Below, piece by piece: positions 7,512 through 16,577 of a stretch of DNA of 64,000 bases. Source of the DNA: Paeniglutamicibacter cryotolerans (lineage in GTDB: Bacteria; Actinomycetota; Actinomycetes; Actinomycetales; Micrococcaceae). The stretch spans positions 806,001-870,000 of the forward strand of contig NZ_JACHVS010000001.1 of NCBI RefSeq assembly GCF_014190875.1, read 5' to 3'. The notes beneath the pieces were generated by a model. The model had not been told where the DNA came from. It did not search any database and saw nothing but the letters and a program-made list of their open reading frames with translations. How positions within the stretch are numbered: position 1 is the stretch's first letter; every line of letters begins with the position of its first letter. A program made the position numbers and the translations under genes.

Positions 7512-8630
7512 ATGGAAACAGAAACCGGGCAGAGAGAGCACCTCCAGCTGCACCCCGAAGCCACTGCGCGAAGGGACGCCATGACGGACATCGACTGGGA
7601 ATCGTTCCGCAGGCACGTTCAGTCCCAGCTTGCGGACTTCCTCTCCGGCTCGCGCGCGGCCATCGACCGGCCACCGGAGCATGGTTCCCCGTTCTGGGCC
7701 GGACTCCAGAGCGCACTATCCGGCGGGAAAATGACCCGCCCACGCTTGGTCAGGATGGCTTATCTGGCCCATGGCGGCAGCGATGACCGGGCCTGCGCCC
7801 AGCTTGCTGCATCTTTTGAACTGCTCCATGCCGCCCTGCTGATCCACGACGACGTGATCGACCGTGACTTCGTGCGCCGTGGCGTACCTACCCTCTCGGC
7901 CGTATACCGCGACCACGCACTGAAACTGGGGCAAGAACTCGAGGATGCCGAACACGCCGGCCAATCCGCGGCCATCATTGCCGGGGATCTTCTGCTTGCC
8001 GGCTCCATCCGGCTCTCCTCGTTGGCCGCCGTCACCGGCCCGGACCCGGTAGGCGTGATCGAGGCCATGGCAACGGCGGTTGTCAGGTCCGCCAGCGGTG
8101 AGCTCGACGACCTCTTGTACTCGCTCCAGTCGAATACCACCAGCGTCGCCAACGTGCTGGACATGGAGCGCATGAAGACCGCAGCCTACTCCTTCGAAGC
8201 ACCGCTGGCCGCCGGAGCCCTGCTCGCCGGGAGCGGCACCCAGGCGGCTGCCCAGCTGGGTGCCGTTGGGCGCCGGATAGGCATTGCCTACCAGATCATC
8301 GACGATGTCTTAGGCACCTTCGGCAACACACTGGTCACCGGCAAACCAGTAGATTCGGACCTGCGCGAGGGTAAGCACACCATCCTTTCCGCCTATGCGG
8401 CCACCGTCTGCGACTTCGATGCACACGTGCGAGGCTTCCGCCGTGGGGACCTGGACATAGCAGGTCTCCGGCAGCTGCTGCGCGACTGCGGGGCCGAGGA
8501 GTACGCCCGTAATCTGGCCGCAGAGCTAGTGCAGAAGGCACTCGTGGACCTCGGCTCAATTACGCTGACCGATGCCGTCCGAGCTGACTTTGAAAGCATC
8601 GCCCATTACGCCATTAACAGGGGAAAATAA
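7512..8630 (+). CDS. crtE: Geranylgeranyl diphosphate synthase
   Basis: 372 residues, trans-prenyltransferase fold. It condenses IPP with allylic diphosphates to give C20 GGPP, the substrate of CrtB. The first aspartate-rich motif is HDDVID (DDxxD) near residue 113, the second YQIIDDVLG near residue 260, and GGKMTRPRLV is the conserved GKxxRP region. ATG 7512 has AAGGACAGG upstream. A second ATG (7581, MTDIDWESF) would give a 349-residue protein that starts nearer the usual family N-terminus. Confidence 0.94.
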   Translation: METETGQREHLQLHPEATARRDAMTDIDWESFRRHVQSQLADFLSGSRAAIDRPPEHGSPFWAGLQSALSGGKMTRPRLVRMAYLAHGGSDDRACAQLAASFELLHAALLIHDDVIDRDFVRRGVPTLSAVYRDHALKLGQELEDAEHAGQSAAIIAGDLLLAGSIRLSSLAAVTGPDPVGVIEAMATAVVRSASGELDDLLYSLQSNTTSVANVLDMERMKTAAYSFEAPLAAGALLAGSGTQAAAQLGAVGRRIGIAYQIIDDVLGTFGNTLVTGKPVDSDLREGKHTILSAYAATVCDFDAHVRGFRRGDLDIAGLRQLLRDCGAEEYARNLAAELVQKALVDLGSITLTDAVRADFESIAHYAINRGK

Positions 8631-8632
8631 AC

Positions 8633-9526
8633 ATGATCACCGACCCATTACTGCGCTACAGCGACGTGGCCTCCTGTAGTGCCAGCGCCGTGATTTCGAA
8701 GTATTCAACTTCCTTCTCCTTGGCCTGCCGGCTGCTGGAACCCGGAACCCGGTCACACATTGAAAACATCTATGCCTTGGTCCGCGTTGCCGACGAAGCC
8801 GTGGATGGGGCCGCCACGGCGGCAGGGTTGAGCACCACCGCCGTCGCCGAGCAGCTTGACCTGCTGGAGGCAGAAACCCTGCGTGCAATGGCCTGTGGCT
8901 ACAGCACGAACCTGGTGGTGCATGCCTTTGCCCGCAGTGCACGGACGTGCGGAATCACCAGTGAACTCACCGCACCGTTTTTCGCCTCGATGCGCAGCGA
9001 CCTGTCCATCAGCGAACACTCCCCGGCCTCTCTGGACGGGTACATCTATGGTTCGGCCGAAGTCGTCGGGCTGATGTGCCTGCGGGCCTTCCAGATTTTG
9101 CCCGATGCAGACCATGCGCACGAGCAGGAGCTGCGCATCGCGGCCCGCCGGCTGGGAGCCGCTTTCCAGAAGGTGAACTTCCTGCGCGATTTGGCCGCAG
9201 ACTCCGAGGATCTGGGCCGCAGCTACTTCCCCGATACCGTTCCCGCCATGCTCACCGAGGAACGCAAAGCCGAGCTGGTCGCCGAGATCCGCGCCGATTT
9301 GGATTATGCGGCCACCGGCATCGTCCGGCTCCCGCCATCGGTGAGGCGTGCGGTGGGCATGACGCACGATTTGTTCCGGGCGCTGGTTCTGCGTATCGAA
9401 CGCGTTCCCGCGAGCGACCTGCTCCGTACCCGGGTGCGGGTCGGCGGCCCGCGCAAGGCGCTGATCGCCGCCCGTGCGCTGACCAGGCGTTTCGATGCCG
9501 TTCCGGTCAAGCGGGTGGCGGCATGA
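8633..9526 (+). CDS. crtB: Phytoene synthase
   Basis: 297 residues. It joins two GGPP molecules head to head into C40 phytoene. It has the squalene/phytoene synthase signatures: VRVADEAVD (first Asp-rich region), YIYGSAEVVGLM and FQKVNFLRDLAADSEDLGRSYFP (second Asp-rich region). It starts two bases after the crtE stop and its own stop overlaps the crtI start (ATGA), so the block is one translationally coupled unit. Confidence 0.96.
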   Translation: MITDPLLRYSDVASCSASAVISKYSTSFSLACRLLEPGTRSHIENIYALVRVADEAVDGAATAAGLSTTAVAEQLDLLEAETLRAMACGYSTNLVVHAFARSARTCGITSELTAPFFASMRSDLSISEHSPASLDGYIYGSAEVVGLMCLRAFQILPDADHAHEQELRIAARRLGAAFQKVNFLRDLAADSEDLGRSYFPDTVPAMLTEERKAELVAEIRADLDYAATGIVRLPPSVRRAVGMTHDLFRALVLRIERVPASDLLRTRVRVGGPRKALIAARALTRRFDAVPVKRVAA

Positions 9527-11178
9527 GCTTGGGATCATTCGGACACCGGATCGGATCACGCCGGTCCGCTAGGAAGCTTTCACGCCTGAACACTCAGCCG
9601 ATGCAATGCGTGGTCATCGGCGGCGGTATCGCCGGGCTGGCCACCGCCGGGCTGCTGGCCCGCGATGGACACCAGGTCACGCTGCTGGACAAGGGCACGG
9701 AGCTCGGTGGTCGCGCCGGGCGCTGGAGCGCCGGAGGTTTCACCTTCGACACCGGCCCCTCCTGGTACCTGATGCCCCAAGTGATCGATCACTGGTTTGC
9801 CCTGATGGGCTCCAGTGCGGCAGCGGAACTGGACTTGGTGGCACTGGACCCCGCCTACCGCCTCTTCAGCGGCGAGGGCGATGCACCACTCGATGTCCGC
9901 ACCGGTCGGGTAGAAGCCTCCGGACTCTTCGAATCATTGGACCCGGGTTCAGGCAAACGGTTGGAACGCTATCTGGATTCGGCCTCCGACACCTATGAGA
10001 TGGCTAAGCAGCACTTCCTGTATGACGAGTTCGCCAATTTCAAGGGCCTGCTCAACGGCCCGGTGCTGGCCCGGCTGCCCAAGCTGGCACGGCTGCTGCT
10101 GACATCGCTTGACACCTTCGTCGCCCGCTCCTTCGGCAACCTGCGCCAACGCCAGATTCTGGGCTATCCGGCGGTTTTCCTGGGCACCACCCCGTTCAAG
10201 GCCCCAGCCATGTACCACCTCATGAGCCACTTGGACTTGACCGAGGGCGTGGCCTACCCCCAGGGCGGATTCGCCGCGCTGATCGACTCCATGGAACGAC
10301 TCGTCCGCGCCGAAGGGGTGGACATCAAGCTCGGTGCCACGGCGACGCAGATCATCTCCGGCCCCGTCCCCGGCGGGGCCCGGGCCGAGGCAGTGGCCTG
10401 GACCGATGCCCAGGGCGAATCCCACCGTAGCGCAGCCCGGATCGTTGTTGGCGCCGCCGATCTGCACCATATCGAAACCAGGCTCCTGCCTGAACCCCTG
10501 CGCGAGCACCCGGCGTCGGCTTGGGCGAAGACCGACCCCGGGCCCAGTGCCGTGCTCGTGTGCCTGGGTGTGCGCGGGGCACTGGACATGCTCACCCATC
10601 ACAACCTGTTCTTCACCTCCGACTGGAGGGATAACTTCACCCGCATTGACACCGGCAGCGAGCTGGCCGCCGAAACTTCCATCTATGTCTGCGCTCCCTC
10701 CACCACCGATACGTCGGTTTCACCTGCAGGGGATTCGAACCTTTTCATCCTGGTCCCCTCCCCCGCGGCCCCGCAGTGGGGCCACGGAGGCCTCGACGGA
10801 CAGGGAAGCGAGATGGTGGAACGGGTCGCCGATGCTGCCATCGATCAGCTGGCGGCTTGGGCCGGCATCACCGATCTGCGCGACCGCATCACGCTCAGGC
10901 GCACCGTCGGACCGGCCGACTTCGTCGACGACGTCAACGCCTTCCGCGGCAGCGCTCTGGGTCCGGCCCACACGCTGCGCCAAAGTGCGTTTTTCCGTCC
11001 AGGGATCCGGAACCATAAGCTCGAGGGGCTCTTCTATGCCGGAAGTTCGGTCCGCCCGGGCATCGGTGTTCCCATGTGCATGATCAGCGCCGAGCTGGTG
11101 CTCAAGGCCGTGCGGGGCGATACCCGATCCGGACCCGTGGAAGTCGGCAGCAGCCTCGCCGCGAAGGCAGGAAAATGA
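9523..11178 (+). CDS. crtI: Phytoene desaturase (lycopene-forming)
   Basis: 551 residues. The FAD enzyme introduces four double bases into phytoene to give lycopene. The dinucleotide-binding motif is CVVIGGGIAGLATAGLLARDG near residues 29-46, and the C-terminal CrtI signature is GLFYAGSSVRPGIGVPM. ATG 9523 overlaps the crtB stop; an internal ATG at 9601 (MQCVVIGGG) would give a 525-residue form without the basic, unusual leader MSLGSFGHRIGSRRSARK. It ends overlapping crtYe (ATGA). Confidence 0.95.
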   Translation: MSLGSFGHRIGSRRSARKLSRLNTQPMQCVVIGGGIAGLATAGLLARDGHQVTLLDKGTELGGRAGRWSAGGFTFDTGPSWYLMPQVIDHWFALMGSSAAAELDLVALDPAYRLFSGEGDAPLDVRTGRVEASGLFESLDPGSGKRLERYLDSASDTYEMAKQHFLYDEFANFKGLLNGPVLARLPKLARLLLTSLDTFVARSFGNLRQRQILGYPAVFLGTTPFKAPAMYHLMSHLDLTEGVAYPQGGFAALIDSMERLVRAEGVDIKLGATATQIISGPVPGGARAEAVAWTDAQGESHRSAARIVVGAADLHHIETRLLPEPLREHPASAWAKTDPGPSAVLVCLGVRGALDMLTHHNLFFTSDWRDNFTRIDTGSELAAETSIYVCAPSTTDTSVSPAGDSNLFILVPSPAAPQWGHGGLDGQGSEMVERVADAAIDQLAAWAGITDLRDRITLRRTVGPADFVDDVNAFRGSALGPAHTLRQSAFFRPGIRNHKLEGLFYAGSSVRPGIGVPMCMISAELVLKAVRGDTRSGPVEVGSSLAAKAGK

Positions 11179-11510
11179 TCTACCTGTTGGTCCTCGTGGC
11201 CCTGCTCGGATGCATGTGCGCTATAGATGCCCGATACCGCCTCTTCTTCTTTGACCGGCCGCTGGCGGCGGCCCTCACGCTCGTCGCCGGGCTGGCCTAT
11301 TTTCTGTTCTGGGACATCTGGGCCATTGCCGAAGGCATCTTCCTGCATCTGCCCTCACCGCTGATGACCGGGATCATGGTCGGGCACCAGCTACCGCTGG
11401 AAGAGGTCTTCTTCCTGGCTTTCCTGTGTTATCAGACCATGATCCTGTTCGTTGGGGCTCGCCGCCTGCTGGCCAGTCGCCAACGCAAGGAATCGGAGGC
11501 CCGGGCATGA
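11175..11510 (+). CDS. crtYe: C50 carotenoid epsilon-cyclase subunit CrtYe
   Basis: 111 residues, three hydrophobic segments. It is one half of the heterodimeric lycopene-type cyclase of actinobacteria that closes the rings of C50 carotenoids such as decaprenoxanthin. Typical features are IDARYRLFFFDRP near the N-terminus and GHQLPLEEVFFLAFLCYQTMI, which contains the conserved PLEE motif. ATGA overlaps join it to crtI upstream and crtYf downstream. Ring type (epsilon rather than beta) is inferred from the CrtYe-CrtYf-CrtEb gene order. Confidence 0.9.
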   Translation: MIYLLVLVALLGCMCAIDARYRLFFFDRPLAAALTLVAGLAYFLFWDIWAIAEGIFLHLPSPLMTGIMVGHQLPLEEVFFLAFLCYQTMILFVGARRLLASRQRKESEARA

Positions 11511-11821
11511 GCTTCATTCAACTCGATGTCATCTTCCTGCTCATTGCCGCACTGGTCCTGGCCGTAGCCTGCATTCGGCGCCGGGTCGATAGGACCGCCC
11601 TGTGGGCCATTGTGGCGAGCATGCTGATCCTGTGCGTGCTGACCGCGGTGTTCGACAATGTCATGATCGGCGTGGGCCTCTTCGAGTACGCCAGCGCTCC
11701 GCTGGCGGGAATCAGGCTGGGGCTGGCGCCGATCGAGGACTTCGCCTACCCCATTGGCGCTGCACTGCTGCTGCCCGGCCTCTGGTTGCTACTCACCAAA
11801 AAGGGAGGTGCCCGACGATGA
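11507..11821 (+). CDS. crtYf: C50 carotenoid epsilon-cyclase subunit CrtYf
   Basis: 104 residues, three membrane segments; the partner of CrtYe. FDNVMIGVGLFEYA and GLAPIEDFAYPIGAALLLPGLW are the family landmarks, with PIEDF corresponding to PLEE of the sister subunit. It overlaps crtYe and crtEb by ATGA. The Lys/Arg-rich tail follows the last helix, placing the C-terminus in the cytoplasm. Confidence 0.9.
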   Translation: MSFIQLDVIFLLIAALVLAVACIRRRVDRTALWAIVASMLILCVLTAVFDNVMIGVGLFEYASAPLAGIRLGLAPIEDFAYPIGAALLLPGLWLLLTKKGGARR

Positions 11822-12672
11822 AGGAGCTGATCGCTACCTCGCGCCCCGTTTCCTGGGTTAATACCGCATACCCCTTTGCCGCAGCGTATTTCCTGACCAC
11901 GGGCCGGATCGACTGGCTGCTCATCGTGGGCACGCTGTTCTTCCTCTTCCCCTATAATCTGGCGATGTACGGGATCAACGATGTGTTTGACTACGAATCG
12001 GACCTGTTAAACCCCCGCAAGGGTGGTGCCGAGGGGGCTGTCGTCTCCCGCAGCCGACACCGCGGAATCCTGATTGCCTCGGCCGTGACCTGCATTCCGT
12101 TCGTCCTCGTGCTGTTGGCGGCCGGTTCGCTGACCGCCAACCTTGTCCTGGTCCTCTCGCTGGCCGCGGTGCTGGCCTACAGCGCCCCGAAACTGCGTTT
12201 CAAGGAACGTCCGTTCATCGACTCGGCAACCTCCTCGATTCATTTTGTCTCCCCGGCCTTGTACGCACTGGTCCTGGGTGATGCGGTATTCACCCCCGGG
12301 CTGTGGGCACTGCTAGCCGGCTACTTCCTCTGGGGTGCCGCCAGCCAGGCCTTCGGTTCGGTGCAGGACATCCTCCCGGACCGTGAAGCAGGCATCGGCT
12401 CGGTGGGCACCGTATTGGGCACCCGAACGACAGTGGTGGGATCGGCGGTGACGTATCTGGGTGCCGGTGTGCTGATGCTCGCCACCGCTTGGCCCGGCCC
12501 GCTAGCGGCGCTGCTCACCCTGCCCTACGCCCATAATGCGCTGCGCTTTGCCCGGTTGGACGACGGGTCCTCCGATGCGGCAAATGCCGGGTGGCGCAGG
12601 TTCTTATGGCTGAACTACGTCACCGGTTTCCTAGTGACAATGCTGTTGATCTGGTATGCGGTGTTGCGCTAA
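11818..12672 (+). CDS. crtEb: Lycopene elongase (UbiA-type prenyltransferase)
   Basis: 284 residues, about eight to nine membrane helices. It adds C5 units from DMAPP to both ends of lycopene, giving C50 flavuxanthin, the precursor cyclised by CrtYe/Yf. The two UbiA Asp-rich motifs are visible: INDVFDYESD (NDxxDxxxD) and VQDILPDREAG. The DMAPP it needs is the product of Idi in the opposite arm. ATGA overlap with crtYf; its TAA overlaps the photolyase ATG. Confidence 0.93.
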   Translation: MKELIATSRPVSWVNTAYPFAAAYFLTTGRIDWLLIVGTLFFLFPYNLAMYGINDVFDYESDLLNPRKGGAEGAVVSRSRHRGILIASAVTCIPFVLVLLAAGSLTANLVLVLSLAAVLAYSAPKLRFKERPFIDSATSSIHFVSPALYALVLGDAVFTPGLWALLAGYFLWGAASQAFGSVQDILPDREAGIGSVGTVLGTRTTVVGSAVTYLGAGVLMLATAWPGPLAALLTLPYAHNALRFARLDDGSSDAANAGWRRFLWLNYVTGFLVTMLLIWYAVLR

Positions 12673-14144
12673 TGGCGAGCTCACATACCGACGGCAATCC
12701 GGCGGACACCGCCATCGTGTGGTTCCGCGATGACCTGAGGGTGGCCGATAACCCGGCCTTGCTCGCTGCTGCAGCCCACGGGAACGCGGTGGGTCTCTAT
12801 GTGCTGGATCAGGAGTCTGCAGGCATCAGGCCACTGGGTGGTGCCGCCCGGTGGTGGCTGCACCATGCACTGGAAGACCTGCGGGCCGGGCTTGCCGGGC
12901 TCGGGATTCCACTCATCCTGGCCCGTGGACCCGCGGCTCTCCTGGTTCCGGAGATCTGCGACCAGGTCGGCGCTTCGGCGGTGTTCTGGAACCGCCGCTA
13001 TGGGGCGGTCGAACGCGTTGTGGACACCGTAGCCAAACAACGTCTCCAGCGGGCAGACGTTCAGGTGGAGAGCTTCCAGGCATCATTGCTGCATGAACCG
13101 TGGAGGCTGGCCACCGGTGCCGGCACCCCCTACCGGGTGTTCACACCGTTTTGGAAGGCTGCCAGCAGCCTGGAAATTCGCTATCCGCTTCCCACGCCGG
13201 CACCCGGATGCGGGGCTCCCGGGAGGATTCCCGCCGGCGACGCATTGGACGACCTGTGTCTGCTGCCACTCGGCGTCGACTGGGCCGCCGGGCTGCGGGA
13301 GCACTGGAGCCCGAGCGAGGGCGCCGGACTATCGCTGCTGGGCGCCTTCATCCAGGACGTCCTCCCCGACTATGCCACCGCGCGCGAGCGCCCCGATCTG
13401 CACGGCAGCAGCCGCTTGTCGCCCTACCTGCGCTGGGGCCAGCTCAGTCCGTTCCAGGTCTGGCATGCCTTGGCCGGCAGCCGCGCCGGGCACCCGCATG
13501 ACGCGTCGGTCTTCGCCTCCCAACTGGGGTGGCGGGAATTCTGTTGGCACCAACTGTTCCACAACCCGGACTTGGCAGTCGCCAACCTGCGCCCGGTGTT
13601 CAACGCCTATCCCTGGAAATGGCCGGATGCCTCCGAACCCGCAGCGGAAGGCCCCGATACCCGCGCCCACCTCGCCGCCTGGCAGCAGGGGATGACCGGG
13701 CTGCCGCTGGTTGACGCCGGCCAACGCGAGCTCTGGCATACCGGCTGGATGCACAACCGGGTCCGCATGGTTTCCGCGAGCTTCCTGGTCAAGAACCTGG
13801 GCATCCACTGGCGGCTCGGCGAGCAGTGGTTCTGGGACACTCTGGTGGATGCCGATGCCGCCTCGAATCCGGCGAATTGGCAGTGGGTGGCCGGTTCGGG
13901 AGCCGATGCCTCCCCCTTCTTCAGGATCTTCAATCCCGAAACCCAGGCCAAGAAGTTCGACCCCGAGGGCCGGTACACCGGCGCCTGGGTCCCCGAAGCG
14001 GGCAACCCGCACTACCCGGAACCGCTGGTCGACCTGAAGGAGTCGCGCGCCCTTGCCCTGGACTCCTACGCGGGGATGAAGGCCGCTACTTCATCCGTTG
14101 CAGTGTCTTCCCCCGGAAGAAGTCCGGATTCTTCGCCCGCATGA
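12672..14144 (+). CDS. phr: Deoxyribodipyrimidine photolyase (class I CPD)
   Basis: 490 residues. It repairs UV-induced pyrimidine dimers with blue light. The N-terminal antenna domain begins IVWFRDDLRVADNPALL; the FAD domain has SSRLSPYLRWGQLSP, LGWREFCWHQLF, LWHTGWMHNRVRM and WQWVAGSGADASPFFRIFNP. It is the last gene of the crt operon, overlapping crtEb (TAATG), so pigment and light-dependent DNA repair are co-expressed. The last 59 bp lie antisense to the 3' end of the APC permease gene; the low-complexity tail SSVAVSSPGRSPDSSPA is probably not conserved. Confidence 0.95.
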   Translation: MASSHTDGNPADTAIVWFRDDLRVADNPALLAAAAHGNAVGLYVLDQESAGIRPLGGAARWWLHHALEDLRAGLAGLGIPLILARGPAALLVPEICDQVGASAVFWNRRYGAVERVVDTVAKQRLQRADVQVESFQASLLHEPWRLATGAGTPYRVFTPFWKAASSLEIRYPLPTPAPGCGAPGRIPAGDALDDLCLLPLGVDWAAGLREHWSPSEGAGLSLLGAFIQDVLPDYATARERPDLHGSSRLSPYLRWGQLSPFQVWHALAGSRAGHPHDASVFASQLGWREFCWHQLFHNPDLAVANLRPVFNAYPWKWPDASEPAAEGPDTRAHLAAWQQGMTGLPLVDAGQRELWHTGWMHNRVRMVSASFLVKNLGIHWRLGEQWFWDTLVDADAASNPANWQWVAGSGADASPFFRIFNPETQAKKFDPEGRYTGAWVPEAGNPHYPEPLVDLKESRALALDSYAGMKAATSSVAVSSPGRSPDSSPA

Positions 14145-15609
14145 TGAACATGAGCACGACTCCCAGCAGCAGCACCGAGAAGCCAAGCACGAAGACCATG
14201 CCCACGCCGAACAGCGAGCTGCCCGAACCGTAGCCGGGATCCAGCGAGTCGATGGCCGTCTTCACGAACATCACCAGGAGGATCACACCGCCCAGCAGGG
14301 GGGCCAGGAACTTGAACACCACGGACCGCGCCGAGGAGAACGACTCGCGGCGGAAGTACCAGACGCACGCCAATGCCGTGACGCCGTAGTAGAAGCAGAT
14401 CATCAGGCCCAGCGCGGTGATCGTGTCCCACAGGGCGTTTTCGCTCAACAGTCGCGTGGCCACGTAGAACACCGCGGCGGCGATGCCGGCGGTGATCGTT
14501 GCCGTCGACGGGGACATGTAGCGCGGGGACACGGCACCGAAACGCTTCGGCAGCGCCTTGTAGTAGCCCATGGCCAGAATGGTCCGGGCCGGGGAGACGA
14601 ACGTCGACTGCAGCGAGGCCGCCGAGGAGGACAGGATGGACAGCGACATCAGGATGGCGAACGGTCCCATCACGGGTCCTGCAAGCGCGGCGAAGATCGA
14701 GTCCTTGTTCTCCAGGTTGCCGACACCCAGGCCGGTCGTCCCGATCCCCGCGTAGGAGATCACCGAGAGCGAGACGACCATGTAGATGGCCATGATGATC
14801 AGCACCGTGAGCGTGGCGGCGCGGCCCGGGATCTTGTCCGGGTCCTTCGTCTCCTCGTTCATGGTCAAGGTGACGTCCCAACCCCAGAAGATGAAGATCG
14901 AGAGCGAGACACCGGCCGCGAACCCCGCGAACGAATCGACGGAGAACGGGTTGAACCAGTCCCAGGTGATCGGCGTGGCATCGAAGGCCGTACCCGCACC
15001 GACGTGGGCGAAGGCCGCAATCGCGAACCAGCCCAGCACCACCAGCTGGAAGGCCACCAGCGTGTACTGGAACGCCTTGGTGGTCTGCAGGCCGCGATAG
15101 GAGATCCAGCAGGCCACGGCGATGAACAACAGCGTGGTGGGGATGTTGATCCACAGGTTGTGGGTCAGCCCCGCCAACGCTTCGTTGCCCGTCACCTGGG
15201 CGAGCATCAGGTAGAAGAAGTCCACTGCGACGGCCGCCAGGTTGGAGAGCACGATGACCGTGGCCGCGATCAGTCCCCACCCGCCCATCCAGCCGATCCA
15301 CGGGCCGAAGGCGCGCGTGGCCCAGGTGAACGAGGTCCCCGAATCCGGCATGGCCGAGTTCAGTTCGCGGTAGCCCAGGGCCACCAGCAGCATCGGCAGG
15401 AAGCCGGCCAGGAAGATGGCCGGCAGATGGGTTCCGACCTCCGCCACGGTCGGCCCCAGCGCCGCGGTCAGCGTATAGGCCGGGGCAATGCAGGAAACGC
15501 CGATCACGACGGCGCCGAGCAATCCGACGGCCCCCTTGCCCAGGCCCTTGTCGCCCAGGCCACCGGCCTTCTGTTCAGCCGGCGCTGTGCCGGTGACCAT
15601 GTCAGTCAT
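14086..15609 (-). CDS. APC-family amino acid/polyamine permease
   Basis: 507 residues, about twelve membrane helices. The first helix carries GVSCIAPAYTLTAALGPT, the APC substrate/ion-binding loop, and SGTSFTWATRAFGPWIGWMGGW follows in the third. It lies downstream of an amine oxidase and a universal stress protein gene on the same strand, so an aliphatic or aromatic amine (for example putrescine) is the likely substrate; this rests on context. Its 3' end overlaps the photolyase gene convergently. Confidence 0.87.
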   Translation of the reverse strand: MTDMVTGTAPAEQKAGGLGDKGLGKGAVGLLGAVVIGVSCIAPAYTLTAALGPTVAEVGTHLPAIFLAGFLPMLLVALGYRELNSAMPDSGTSFTWATRAFGPWIGWMGGWGLIAATVIVLSNLAAVAVDFFYLMLAQVTGNEALAGLTHNLWINIPTTLLFIAVACWISYRGLQTTKAFQYTLVAFQLVVLGWFAIAAFAHVGAGTAFDATPITWDWFNPFSVDSFAGFAAGVSLSIFIFWGWDVTLTMNEETKDPDKIPGRAATLTVLIIMAIYMVVSLSVISYAGIGTTGLGVGNLENKDSIFAALAGPVMGPFAILMSLSILSSSAASLQSTFVSPARTILAMGYYKALPKRFGAVSPRYMSPSTATITAGIAAAVFYVATRLLSENALWDTITALGLMICFYYGVTALACVWYFRRESFSSARSVVFKFLAPLLGGVILLVMFVKTAIDSLDPGYGSGSSLFGVGMVFVLGFSVLLLGVVLMFIMRAKNPDFFRGKTLQRMK

Positions 15610-15686
15610 TCTTTATTCCTAGCTCGGGTCGGGCCCGGGCGCAGCATCGCGCCGTAAGTGAAACGTGGTGAAGCGGTATCCGCCGG

Positions 15687-16574
15687 TTAGCGGTCCTGCT
15701 GGCTGCGGCGGTAGCTCCGGGGCACGACGAGCATCGGAACCGGCAGCGTACGCAGCATGCGTTGGGCTGTACTGCCCAGGAAGAGCCTGCGCTTACGCGC
15801 GAGCCGGCTGGAGCCGACCACGGCGATTTCGCCGGGAATCCATTCGAGGACCTGGACTGCGTCCTCGATATTCTTCCCGGAGGCAACCTCGACCTCGGCG
15901 GAAGCCCCCACTGCGGAAACGATGCTGGAGATTTTGGCCTCGATGGCCTCGACCAGCGATTCGTCGATGATTTCGCCTTCGTCGGCAAAGTCCATGGCCA
16001 TCAGCGAGACGACCCGCAACGGGACGCGTTGTGCCGTGGCTGCCTGTGCGGCCGTCTCGACGACGCCCTTGGTGCCCGGGCGGGCTCCGATGAACGCCGT
16101 GACGCGGCTGAGCACCGGGATCCCGCCCTCCCCGAAACCATCCGGTGCCAGGGCCACCGGGAACGGCGAGGAATGCAGCAGCGCGCTGGCCACCGATCCG
16201 AGGCCCAGCATGCCGGCCATGCGACCGTGCTGGCCGCCGACCACGATCAGGTCGGCGCCGGTTTCCTTGGCCACGGCAATCATGCCCGCTGCCTCGGAGT
16301 CGGCGCTACGCACCAGCACGCGGGCGCTGCTGCCCTCCGGCACCAGGGTCAGCGCCTCGGCTGCCCAGGCGTCGATCCGTTCGGCGATGATCGATTTGTA
16401 GCCATGGTCGCTGCCCGGGTAGACGGCGGAGAAGGGAGTGTCCTGGGGCAGGACCATGACGATGTCCAGGTGTGGTGAGGCGCCGTTGCCGGCACCGGAA
16501 CCGCCGACCGAGGCGGCCAGGGCAATTGCCTCTGCTCCGCGACGGTCGGCTGTGTATCCAACGATGATGCGCAT
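15687..16574 (-). CDS. Universal stress protein with two Usp domains
   Basis: 295 residues. Domain 1 (about 1-145) opens MRIIVGYTADRRGAEAIALAA and has ADLIVVGGQHGRMAGMLGLGSVASALLH, matching the nucleotide-binding G-x2-G-x9-G-(S/T) pattern. Domain 2 (about 155-290) ends AVVGSSRLARKRRLFLGSTAQRMLR, with the same pattern. It starts three bases after the amine oxidase stop and 77 bp before the permease, so the three form one operon. It probably modulates amine catabolism or stress, which cannot be specified from sequence. Confidence 0.9.
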   Translation of the reverse strand: MRIIVGYTADRRGAEAIALAASVGGSGAGNGASPHLDIVMVLPQDTPFSAVYPGSDHGYKSIIAERIDAWAAEALTLVPEGSSARVLVRSADSEAAGMIAVAKETGADLIVVGGQHGRMAGMLGLGSVASALLHSSPFPVALAPDGFGEGGIPVLSRVTAFIGARPGTKGVVETAAQAATAQRVPLRVVSLMAMDFADEGEIIDESLVEAIEAKISSIVSAVGASAEVEVASGKNIEDAVQVLEWIPGEIAVVGSSRLARKRRLFLGSTAQRMLRTLPVPMLVVPRSYRRSQQDR

Positions 16575-16577
16575 GGG

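Noticed and set aside
14098..15657. 519-codon plus-strand frame opposite the APC permease
   Set aside because: Antisense shadow: His/Arg/Gly-rich low-complexity protein without family pattern, while the minus strand encodes a complete twelve-helix permease.
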